The position numbers were made by a program, and so were the translations under genes. A stretch of 13,928 bases of DNA from CAZVEE01 sp964625525 (GTDB lineage Bacteria > Pseudomonadota > Alphaproteobacteria > JAJFIK01). The first letter of the stretch is position 1; each line of letters begins with the position of its first letter. The DNA is taken from the NCBI GenBank assembly GCA_964625525.1, contig CAZVEE010000092.1:1-13928 (forward strand). Direction: 5' to 3'. A model generated the notes under the pieces. The model was not told the origin of the DNA. It worked only from the letters and a program-made list of their open reading frames with translations, and did no database searches. This document shows, one piece after another, positions 1-6,907 of the stretch.

Positions 1-1047
1 GATGCGAGCGGCAAACAGGCCATCCTCGACCGCATTACTCCGACGACAGATTATGACAAGCTGCAAGGCTGTGATCTGATCATCGAGGCGGTGTTCGAGG
101 ACCGCAACATCAAGGCGGATGTGACCAAGCGCGCCGAAGCGCAATTGTCCGAAACCGCCGTGTTCGGCTCCAACACCTCGACCCTCCCCATCACGGGCTT
201 GGCAGAAGCGAGCGTGCGGCCGAAAAACTTCATCGGCATCCACTTCTTCTCACCGGTGGACAAGATGCCGTTGGTGGAAATCATCATGGGCAAAGAGACG
301 AGCCAGGAAACGCTCGCCAAGGCCATGGACTATGTGAAGGCGATCAAGAAAACGCCTATCGTGGTCAATGACAGTCGCGGCTTCTACACCTCGCGGGTAT
401 TCGGCACTTATGTCAGCGAAGGGATCAATATGCTGGCCGAGGGCGTCTCTCCGGCGCTCATCGAAAATGCCGGCCGCATGACTGGTATGCCCGTGCCACC
501 GCTCATGCTGAATGATGAGGTGAGCCTCGAACTTGGCTATAAGGTCCGTCAGCAGACGAAAAAAGATCTGGGCGATGCCTACCGCGAAACGCCGTCTGAC
601 AAGATTGTTGAGGAGATGGTGGTGCGCCACGGCCGCCTTGGCAAAAAGGTCGGTAAGGGCTTTTACGATTATCCGTCCGAAGGGCCCAAGCGCCTGTGGC
701 CGGGCCTGTCCCAGGTGGTGCAGGCCGCCGCCGACCAGCCGGATGTGGAAGAGCTGAAACTGCGCTTCATGGTGATCCAGGCGCTGGAGACGGCCCGGTG
801 CTTTGAGGAAAACGTGCTCACGGATGTGCGTGACGCAGATGTGGGCGCTATTCTGGGGTGGGGCTTTGCGCCCTATACGGGCGGTCCGCTGTCCTACATC
901 GACACGATGGGCACGGCGGATTTTGTGAAGCTGTGCGACCGTCTGGCCCAGCAATATGGCGAACGGTTCAAGCCGTCGTCGTTGTTGCGGGATATGGCGA
1001 CGTCGGACGATACGTTCTACAATCGCTTTAATCCGAAAGCCGTGTAA
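1..1047 (+). CDS. fadJ: FadJ-type 3-hydroxyacyl-CoA dehydrogenase / enoyl-CoA hydratase, C-terminal part (5' truncated)
   Basis: The frame is open from base 1, so 348 residues of the C-terminal part are present; the enoyl-CoA hydratase half and the start of the NAD-binding fold lie outside the window. The visible part begins inside the 3-hydroxyacyl-CoA dehydrogenase NAD-binding domain (LIIEAVFED, then GSNTSTLPI). It continues through GIHFFSPVDKMPLVEII, with the probable catalytic His at about residue 81, into the C-terminal dehydrogenase domain (VNDSRGFYTSRV) and a second such domain ending in GWGFAPYTGGPLSYID. The SPVDKM form resembles FadJ more than FadB, where Asn replaces Ser. Known family role: oxidation of (3S)-hydroxyacyl-CoA to 3-ketoacyl-CoA with NAD, in the cytoplasm, normally paired with a thiolase. 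No thiolase is visible here. An intrinsic terminator directly follows, so this is probably the last gene of its transcript. Confidence 0.93.
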   Translation, partial: DASGKQAILDRITPTTDYDKLQGCDLIIEAVFEDRNIKADVTKRAEAQLSETAVFGSNTSTLPITGLAEASVRPKNFIGIHFFSPVDKMPLVEIIMGKETSQETLAKAMDYVKAIKKTPIVVNDSRGFYTSRVFGTYVSEGINMLAEGVSPALIENAGRMTGMPVPPLMLNDEVSLELGYKVRQQTKKDLGDAYRETPSDKIVEEMVVRHGRLGKKVGKGFYDYPSEGPKRLWPGLSQVVQAAADQPDVEELKLRFMVIQALETARCFEENVLTDVRDADVGAILGWGFAPYTGGPLSYIDTMGTADFVKLCDRLAQQYGERFKPSSLLRDMATSDDTFYNRFNPKAV

Positions 1048-1070
1048 TCGGTATGCGATGATCGCGTAAG

Positions 1071-1101
1071 GGCCGGCGGCGTAATGCCGTCGGCCTTTTT
1101 T
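1071..1101 (+). terminator. Intrinsic terminator of the fadJ transcript
   Basis: Arms GGCCGGCGGC (1071-1080) and GCCGTCGGCC (1086-1095) pair over 10 positions with one G-T wobble around the 5-base loop GTAAT, and a run of six T (1096-1101) follows at once. It sits 24 bases after the fadJ stop codon. This is a textbook rho-independent terminator for the rightward transcript. It overlaps the longest possible reading frame of the next gene, which argues against the ATG at 1084 as that gene's start. Confidence 0.9.
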
Positions 1102-1128
1102 ATGAGTGATACGGGCGAGGCAGAAGGC

Positions 1129-2073
1129 ATGACCGGAGATCCGGCCCTGGAGACGGAATCATCACGCGGCGTGGTTGAGGAGCCGCGGCGGATGGCCGTG
1201 ACTCTACCGGACGGGGCGCAATCCTGTCTTCTTTGGGATCAGGCCGGCGCAGGCGCGCCGCTCTTGCACTTCGCCCATGCCAATGGTTTCAACGCCTACA
1301 CCTACCGGCGCATTTTGGCCCCTTTGAGCGACCGTGTGCGGATTATTGCCAGTGATCTGCGCGGTCATGGGGCGTCCACATTACCGGCTGATCCGCAAAC
1401 GCATCATAACTGGCGGGTTTACCGGGACGACCTGCTGATGCTGCTGGACCAGCTGGCGCCGGGCGAGCGGGTGGTGCTGTCGGGCCATTCCATGGGCGGG
1501 GCTGCAAGTCTGTTGGCTGCGGCTGAACGGCCCGATCGGGTGGCGGGGCTTGTTCTGCTCGACCCGGTGATCCTGCCACGCCGGGTTTATTGGCTCACCC
1601 AGATGCGCCAGTGGCTGGGCCTCGGCCCGCTGCCCAATCCGCTCATCACAGGGGCACGCGCACGCCGTGCGCAGTGGCCGGATCATGAAACCATGATCCG
1701 CGCCTATACCGGACGCGGAGCATTCAAAACCTGGCCGCGCGAAATCATCGCGGATTATGTGACGGGCGGCACGCGGGTGCGTGATGACGGGTCGGTGGAG
1801 CTGGCCTGCGCCCCGGCCTGGGAGGCGGCGAATTTCGGCGCTCAAGGCCATGATCCGTGGCCGGATATTTCAAAGCTGATGTGCCCATTGATTCTCCTGC
1901 GCGGCACGATCAACTCCACGTGTCCTGAGTTTATCGCCGCCCGCATCCGCGCCCGTCTGCCCCAGTGTGACGACCGCCCATTGGCCGGCGCCAGTCATTT
2001 CGTGCCCATGGAACATCCCGATCAGGTGCAGGCGGCCATTCTGGACATGCTGGATCAGAGTCAAAGGCCGTGA
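1129..2073 (+). CDS. Alpha/beta hydrolase fold protein
   Basis: A serine hydrolase of the alpha/beta fold, 314 residues from this start. The motif HFAHANGF (oxyanion-hole region), the nucleophile elbow SGHSMGG with Ser121, and a C-terminal GASHFVPMEHP with the probable catalytic His290 are all present. The acid residue is not obvious: the usual place, after LLRG, reads TINSTC. No signal peptide is seen, so it is probably cytoplasmic. Substrate unknown; an esterase or a thioester-cleaving role would suit the acyl-CoA neighbourhood, but that is only inference. The start is uncertain. ATG 1084 lies in the loop of the fadJ terminator and ATG 1102 directly after its T-run. ATG 1129 has GAGG 8 bases upstream. 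ATG 1192 has GAGGAG 9 bases upstream and would begin right at the conserved fold. The 3' end overlaps the convergent thioesterase gene by 13 bp. Confidence 0.88.
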   Translation: MTGDPALETESSRGVVEEPRRMAVTLPDGAQSCLLWDQAGAGAPLLHFAHANGFNAYTYRRILAPLSDRVRIIASDLRGHGASTLPADPQTHHNWRVYRDDLLMLLDQLAPGERVVLSGHSMGGAASLLAAAERPDRVAGLVLLDPVILPRRVYWLTQMRQWLGLGPLPNPLITGARARRAQWPDHETMIRAYTGRGAFKTWPREIIADYVTGGTRVRDDGSVELACAPAWEAANFGAQGHDPWPDISKLMCPLILLRGTINSTCPEFIAARIRARLPQCDDRPLAGASHFVPMEHPDQVQAAILDMLDQSQRP

Positions 2074-2972
2074 CGCTGCCGGGCGGCCTCCAGGCGATCG
2101 CGTTCTTGGGGCTGAAACTCCCCGGCGCGGCGGGCGCTCATGTCGAGCAGCAGGGCCGTGACTTCTGACCGGGCCAGCGGTTCACCGCTCTCAGTATCGA
2201 AGATCATATGGGCAAAACTCGCCGTGCGCTTGCTCACCCCACGGACACCGGAATAAATGGAGACCAGCGTTCCGGCGGCGACAGGGCGAATGTAATGCTG
2301 TCGGCTTTCCACCACAGCAACGCCATATCCGCGTTCAGCCAGATATTGCCGATCCATACCGGCGGCGTTCCAGATGTGAGCGGCCCCATCGGAGATACGG
2401 GCCGTATAGCGGCCTTGCAGCATCCATCCGTGGGCGTTGCAATCGGCGGGATGGATAACACCATGGTGAATGGGAAAGAAGCCGCGGGCACGGACGATAT
2501 CCAGAGACAAACCCTCTAAAGCGCGGGTGTCGCTCACGCTTTTAGGCGCGGCATAGTCGGGCAAGGCGACTCGCAATCCCTGCGCGGCGGTCTGCACGGT
2601 AGCGGGCAGGGGCGCCGTGCTCCAGTCCTGGCGCGAGACGGCGTCCAGGCGCGTGGTCATCGCGGCGGAAACGGAATTGCTGACGCAGTCTTGCAGTTCG
2701 CTATACACGGTGATGCCTTGGTCGTCCGCCTCCAGAACACCGCATTGTATGGCGAGTGTTGTGGACACGTGTACTTCGCGCAGGAAATGCACATGGTCCC
2801 ATTGCGGGCGCAAGGCAATGCCGCTTTGGGCCGCGCGGGCAGGGCCATGGCCCAGACTATGGCGCAGTTGCTCCAACGCATTGTCCAGCTTGCTCAGATA
2901 GAACTGAACATTCATATGGCCGACGTCGTCGCATTCCCAGGTGTTCACATAACCGCGATAGGTTTCAATCAC
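2061..2972 (-). CDS. Double-hotdog acyl-CoA thioesterase-like protein
   Basis: 303 residues with two hotdog halves. The first (about 1-110) opens with YVNTWECDDVGHMNVQFYL, the DxxGHMN pattern typical of YbgC/4-hydroxybenzoyl-CoA thioesterase-type enzymes. The second (about 168-290) contains HPADCNAHGWMLQGRY and a matching beta-rich tail. Family role: hydrolysis of acyl-CoA to free acid and CoA in the cytoplasm. The start is GTG (complement of 2970-2972), preceded by a strong GGAGGGG six bases upstream, so it is better supported than any internal ATG. It lies 45 bases downstream of the acyl-CoA dehydrogenase stop on the same strand, with no visible terminator between, so the two are very likely one transcript. 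The exact acyl substrate cannot be read. Confidence 0.85.
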   Translation of the reverse strand: MIETYRGYVNTWECDDVGHMNVQFYLSKLDNALEQLRHSLGHGPARAAQSGIALRPQWDHVHFLREVHVSTTLAIQCGVLEADDQGITVYSELQDCVSNSVSAAMTTRLDAVSRQDWSTAPLPATVQTAAQGLRVALPDYAAPKSVSDTRALEGLSLDIVRARGFFPIHHGVIHPADCNAHGWMLQGRYTARISDGAAHIWNAAGMDRQYLAERGYGVAVVESRQHYIRPVAAGTLVSIYSGVRGVSKRTASFAHMIFDTESGEPLARSEVTALLLDMSARRAGEFQPQERDRLEAARQRHGL

Positions 2973-3017
2973 GGGATGCCCCTCCCTTGTTTATGTCTGT
3001 ACTGATAAAAGAGGGCG

Positions 3018-4196
3018 TTACAGGCCCATCTGCCGCGCGGCCAGATCCCGCATGATTTCTTCCGAGCCGCCGCCAATGGCGTTGACCCGCACCTCGCGAT
3101 AAATGCGCTCCACTCGGCCACCTCGGATGTAGCCGGCGCCGCCCAGGATTTGCATGGCCTCGCGAGCGCAGAATTCCAGCGCCATGGTTGCTTGAACTTT
3201 CAGTAGGGAAAGATCCGCGACCGGTGTTTCCCCGTTCTGCACCCGCCAGGCGCACAGTTCCAAATAGCTCTGCGTGGCGTTGATCTGGCGCAGCATCTCC
3301 GCAATCTTGTGGCGGATCACCTGGTGGTCGATCAGGCGCTTGCCAAAGGTCTGGCGCTCCTGGGCCCAGGTGATGGCGTCTTCCATACAGGCGCGCGCCG
3401 CCGCCGTGGCGCCGGCGGCCATGCCCAGGCGTTCGCTGTTGAAATTCAGCATAATGCCGATAAAGCCGCGATTTTCCGGTCCGATCAGATTTTCTTTCGG
3501 GACACGGACATCATCGAGATAAATGGCAGCGGTGTCCGATGACCACCAGCCCATTTTTTTCAATGCCGTGCGGGATACGCCGGTGCTGTTCATGTCGATC
3601 AGCAGCAGCGAAATGCCGCCGGTGCCGGGGCCGCCCGTGCGCACGGCACAGGTCAGGTAGTCTGCCCGCATGCCGCCGGTGATGAACATTTTCGATCCGT
3701 TCACCACATAATGATCGCCCGCGTCCCGGGCCCGGGTCTGGATATTGGCCACATCGGAGCCGCCGGACGGCTCGGTGATGCCCAGCGAAATCAGCGTCTC
3801 ACCCGCCAGAACCGATGGGGCGATTCGCGCTTTCATGTCGTCTGAGCCCAGCGCCATCACCGGCGGCAGGCCAATGCCGTGCACCATCAGGCTCGCATTC
3901 ACGCCGCCCGCGCCCGGCCGGTTCAACTCCTCCGCCGTCACGATGGTGTGGAACACATCCATGCCTTCGGAAAAGCCGCCATATTGCTCGGGAAAGCCCA
4001 TGCGCAAGAGGCCGAACTCGGATGCCTTGCGGAACAGATCTCGGTCGATGGCGCCGGCGTCTTCCCAGGCTTCGATATGCGGCACGATTTCCCGATCAAC
4101 GAATTTGCGAAGCTCCGCACGCCAATGATGGTGGCTCTCGGTCAGAAATGGTGAGCTGGGGCGGGAGGTGTCGAAATCAAAGGTCGGTGCGGTCAT
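3018..4196 (-). CDS. Acyl-CoA dehydrogenase (FAD-dependent)
   Basis: 392 residues, the usual length for the family. Visible signatures: ITEPSGGSD (140-148) and NGSKMFITGG for FAD and substrate binding in the middle domain, RQTFGKRLIDHQ (281-292) in the C-terminal helical domain, and MQILGGAGYIRGG (348-360). Known role: alpha,beta-dehydrogenation of acyl-CoA to trans-2-enoyl-CoA, passing electrons to ETF. The C-terminal position that carries the catalytic Glu in short- and medium-chain enzymes (YEGTS) reads IGGGSEE here. The base may instead be Glu272 in CMEDAI, nine residues before RQTFGK, close to where long-chain and isovaleryl enzymes carry it. ATG start with AGGGGG seven bases upstream. 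Probably co-transcribed with the downstream thioesterase gene. Chain-length specificity is unknown. Confidence 0.93.
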   Translation of the reverse strand: MTAPTFDFDTSRPSSPFLTESHHHWRAELRKFVDREIVPHIEAWEDAGAIDRDLFRKASEFGLLRMGFPEQYGGFSEGMDVFHTIVTAEELNRPGAGGVNASLMVHGIGLPPVMALGSDDMKARIAPSVLAGETLISLGITEPSGGSDVANIQTRARDAGDHYVVNGSKMFITGGMRADYLTCAVRTGGPGTGGISLLLIDMNSTGVSRTALKKMGWWSSDTAAIYLDDVRVPKENLIGPENRGFIGIMLNFNSERLGMAAGATAAARACMEDAITWAQERQTFGKRLIDHQVIRHKIAEMLRQINATQSYLELCAWRVQNGETPVADLSLLKVQATMALEFCAREAMQILGGAGYIRGGRVERIYREVRVNAIGGGSEEIMRDLAARQMGL

Positions 4197-4224
4197 GGGC
4201 GGCCCCCTGCTATGGCGATCCTCT

Positions 4225-4273
4225 TGATCGATCAGTGTTTTTGGTGATGGAGACCATAAAGCCTAGCCATCAC
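4225..4273 (-). promoter_or_regulatory. Dyad-symmetric candidate operators upstream of the acyl-CoA dehydrogenase
   Basis: Two symmetric sequences lie 29-77 bases upstream of the dehydrogenase ATG. One is the perfect 10-bp palindrome TGATCGATCA (4225-4234). The other is the inverted repeat GTGATGG (4244-4250) with CCATCAC (4267-4273), seven perfect pairs over a 16-base spacer. The placement suits binding of a dimeric repressor such as a TetR- or GntR-family fatty-acid regulator. No convincing -35/-10 pair was found and no regulator gene is in the window, so function is inferred only from symmetry and position. Confidence 0.35.
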
Positions 4274-4314
4274 TACACACAGAATAGCAGGGATGATGCG
4301 CTGTGACAGCATGC

Positions 4315-4352
4315 GTGACGCCCGCCCGGACCCGTGTCCGGGCGCGCGTCAC
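4315..4352 (-). terminator. Long GC-rich hairpin after the VWA lipoprotein gene
   Basis: Nested stem: GTGACG (4315-4320) with CGTCAC (4347-4352), then a 2x2 internal loop, then nine perfect pairs CGCCCGGAC (4323-4331) with GTCCGGGCG (4336-4344) around a 4-base loop. It begins 23 bases after the VWA stop codon in the leftward direction. No T-run follows on that strand, so it may be an imperfect terminator, a 3'-end stabiliser, or act with Rho. It separates the VWA gene from the downstream acyl-CoA dehydrogenase. Confidence 0.5.
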
Positions 4353-4375
4353 CAGCAGTGGAGCACGACGGGCTG

Positions 4376-6148
4376 TTAGGGCGCGGGCGGCGCGCCGAGT
4401 GGTTCCATGGCCCGCGCTGATTGAGCGAGGCGGACCAGTTGGGTGAACTCGGCCCGGTAGCCGTAGGCGTCCTCGCCCTTGGCATTGATCGCGATATCGA
4501 GCAGTCCCTCCACGTCCAAAGACCGCAGATACGGATCGCCGCGCAGGTATTGTCCGAAGGCGGCAACGGACGCGGCAAAACGAGTATCTTCGCTCGCATC
4601 CTCAAAACGGGTCAGGGCCTCGGCGATCAGGACCGGCTGCTCGATGAGGCGGCTGTTGTCCTCATCCGGCAATTTGTATCGAATGCGGACAAAGGCCATC
4701 TCGCTCGCCGTGGCATCCGGCGCGGGCTGCGCGTCTTCGCTATAGCGCAGGGGTTCGGTTAGACGCGCCGGTGAGCCCATGGGCACGACCTCGTAAAACG
4801 CGGTCACCGTATGGCCGCTGCCGATCTCGCCCGCATCCACCGCATCATTGGCAAAGTCCTCCCGGTTCAGCAGGCGCGTCTCATAGCCCACAAGGCGATA
4901 TTCGACGATGGCAGCGGGATTGAACTCCACCTGGATCTTCACATCCTTGGCAATGGGGAAGAGCGTGGCCCGCACATCATCCACCAACACTTTGCGCGCC
5001 TCGCGCAGGGTGTCGATATAAGCGGCCTGACCGTTCCCGGCCTGGGCCAGGCGCTGCATCAGCAGATCGTTGTAGTTACCACGCCCAAAGCCCAGCACCG
5101 TGAGATAGATCCCGGTGTCGCGCTTGCGAGCGACGAAGTCTTCCAGACGCTCCGGGTTCGTAATACCCACATTAAAGTCACCATCCGTGGCCAGTACCAC
5201 ACGATTGACTTTGTCGGGATCAAAGAAGCGTTCCGCCAGCGAATAGGCGAGGCGGATCCCCTCGCCGCCGGCCGTCGAGCCACCCGCGCGCAGCGCATCA
5301 AGCGCGCCCAGAATGGCTGTGCGGTTGTCCCCGGGCGTGGGCTCCAGCACCACACCCGACGCCCCCGCATAAACCACAATGGCAACCAGATCATCCGCAT
5401 CCAGCGTATCGACCAGCATGGCCATGCCCTGTTTCAGCAGCGGCAGCTTATCGGGCGACTCCATGGACCCGGATACATCGATCAACAGCACCATGTTGAG
5501 CGCCGGCGTCTCACTCACCGGAATGTCGTAGCCTTTAATCCCGATACGCATCAATTGCGTATCCGCGTTCCACGGCGTCGGCGTGACTTCTATGTGCGAT
5601 CGGAAAGGGGCGGCCTCGTCTACGGGCAGGGGATAGTCGTAGGGAAAGTAATTGACCATCTCTTCGATGCGCACCGCGTCGCGCGGTGGCAGGACACCAT
5701 CATTGAGATAGCGCCGCACCACGGAATAGGAGGCGGTATCCACATCGACGGAGAATGTGGAAACCGGGTCCTCGGCGGTCACTTTGACCGGGTTCGGCTC
5801 CACATCTTCGTAGCGCTCGGTGTTGGGGGCTGGCGGTGCGGACAGGGGCGGCGGCAATTCCGCCGCCTCGCGGCCCGCGACGATTATCGTTTCGGTGTCG
5901 GCGCGCCCCTGGCCGCCCTGCATCTCCTGCGCGCTCATGCCGTCGTCAACGACCGCGTCGGGTTCGGTCACGGGCTCCGGCTCGTCCGCCTCGCGATTGC
6001 CGCAGCCGGCCAACAGCACGATCAGCGCCAACAGCAGCATCACCATGGAGGTGTTCACCATGGCGGTGCGGCTGTGATCGGCCGTTGCTTGATCCACCGC
6101 GCGCCGGGCGAGCGCGGCGGGCCTCTGAGAGCGGGGGCGGTGTGCCAT
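4376..6148 (-). CDS. VWA-domain lipoprotein of the YfbK type
   Basis: 590 residues. A hydrophobic stretch ending in the lipobox LLAGC (Cys49) predicts a lipoprotein; from this start it has an unusually long Arg-rich leader, and a start at 6061 would give a short classical signal peptide but has no visible ribosome site. ATG 6148 has GGAGG seven bases upstream. After a Pro/Glu-rich linker come the VWA-associated N-terminal domain (about 113-175, with DVDTASYSVVRRYL), the VWA domain (about 217-385) with a complete MIDAS metal site (DVSGS 224-228, Thr292, Asp322), and a C-terminal DUF3520-like region (about 395-580). The family is thought to mediate metal-dependent protein binding at the cell envelope; precise role unknown. 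It lies 116 bases after the PfpI gene, so it may have its own promoter or be read through. Confidence 0.88.
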   Translation of the reverse strand: MAHRPRSQRPAALARRAVDQATADHSRTAMVNTSMVMLLLALIVLLAGCGNREADEPEPVTEPDAVVDDGMSAQEMQGGQGRADTETIIVAGREAAELPPPLSAPPAPNTERYEDVEPNPVKVTAEDPVSTFSVDVDTASYSVVRRYLNDGVLPPRDAVRIEEMVNYFPYDYPLPVDEAAPFRSHIEVTPTPWNADTQLMRIGIKGYDIPVSETPALNMVLLIDVSGSMESPDKLPLLKQGMAMLVDTLDADDLVAIVVYAGASGVVLEPTPGDNRTAILGALDALRAGGSTAGGEGIRLAYSLAERFFDPDKVNRVVLATDGDFNVGITNPERLEDFVARKRDTGIYLTVLGFGRGNYNDLLMQRLAQAGNGQAAYIDTLREARKVLVDDVRATLFPIAKDVKIQVEFNPAAIVEYRLVGYETRLLNREDFANDAVDAGEIGSGHTVTAFYEVVPMGSPARLTEPLRYSEDAQPAPDATASEMAFVRIRYKLPDEDNSRLIEQPVLIAEALTRFEDASEDTRFAASVAAFGQYLRGDPYLRSLDVEGLLDIAINAKGEDAYGYRAEFTQLVRLAQSARAMEPLGAPPAP

Positions 6149-6264
6149 GGGATAACCTCCGATCGGACCGTTCATCGGTTGCACTTTATCCGGGCAATCC
6201 GGGCGGTTCTGTGATGCTGCGGAGTGTGAAGCGTGGCGCCCGCGAGATCAATGCCGAATGGCGT

Positions 6265-6897
6265 TTAGGGCTGGCCTGTCACCTCTGCCGTATAGGGGGG
6301 CGCCGGGTCATATTGCATGGCGCGTTGTGTGGCCCGGGCGTGATCAGCGCCGTAAAGCTGGCCGATCAGCCAAAGCACCATATCGATTCCCGCGGACACG
6401 CCCGACGCGGTCACCACCGCGCCGTCCTGCACATAGCGGGGCCCGTCGAGGACGGCCGAGGCCTCGTTGCGGGCGCGCAACTCGTCCACATAGCCCCAAT
6501 GGGTGGTCACGCGTTTCCCGCGCGCAGGACCAGCGGCGGTGAGCAAAACCGAGCCGGTGCACACGCTTGTCACCCAGGTACAGCGGGCGGCGCGGGCGGC
6601 GATGAAGCCGCGCATCGCGGGATTGTCCACTTCCCGGCGCGTGCCCTGGCCGCCGGGAACCAGCAGGATCGACAAGTCCGGACAGTCCGCAAAGGCATGA
6701 TCCGCAAGGACGCGCATGCCTTTGGCGCAGGTCACCTGACCGCCTCGCTCGCTCACGGTGAAGACCTGATGATGTCGGTCTGGCGCGCCGTAAAAGTCGG
6801 CCACGGCGTTTGACATGGTGAACACTTCCCAGGGGCCGACAAAGTCGAGTTCCTCAACGGCGTCGAACAGCACCAAGCCGATGGTATGGTTGCTCAT
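6265..6897 (-). CDS. DJ-1/PfpI family protein, isonitrile hydratase-like
   Basis: 210 residues of the DJ-1/PfpI glutamine-amidotransferase-like fold. Present are the N-terminal LVLFDAVEELDFVGPWEVF with Asp18, the strand LLVPGGQGTR, the nucleophile elbow VTSVCTGS with Cys113-Thr114, then THWGY, and the C-terminal AMQYDPAPP. The Asp and the Cys-Thr pair match the active site of Pseudomonas isonitrile hydratase, which converts isonitriles to N-substituted formamides; whether this protein does so is not shown. It is also related to the amidase-like half of AraC-type regulators, but no DNA-binding domain is attached. ATG 6897 is preferred over an upstream TTG. The AAGG ribosome site overlaps the stop of the hydratase gene and only 10 bases separate them, so translation is probably coupled. 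Confidence 0.87.
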   Translation of the reverse strand: MSNHTIGLVLFDAVEELDFVGPWEVFTMSNAVADFYGAPDRHHQVFTVSERGGQVTCAKGMRVLADHAFADCPDLSILLVPGGQGTRREVDNPAMRGFIAARAARCTWVTSVCTGSVLLTAAGPARGKRVTTHWGYVDELRARNEASAVLDGPRYVQDGAVVTASGVSAGIDMVLWLIGQLYGADHARATQRAMQYDPAPPYTAEVTGQP

Positions 6898-6907
6898 GGG
6901 ATCGCCC

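Noticed and set aside
3815..4306. A 163-codon + strand frame over the start of the acyl-CoA dehydrogenase
   Set aside because: It lies inside a well-supported gene on the other strand and its translation is Arg/Pro/Ser-rich low complexity typical of a wrong frame.
4811..6214. A 467-codon + strand frame opposite the VWA lipoprotein
   Set aside because: Same in-register antisense effect; the minus-strand product has a full VWA domain and ribosome site, and the + product resembles nothing.
6149..6264. A separate promoter for the VWA gene
   Set aside because: No convincing -35/-10 pair was found in the 116 bases; the only clear element is the GGAGG ribosome site at 6156-6160.
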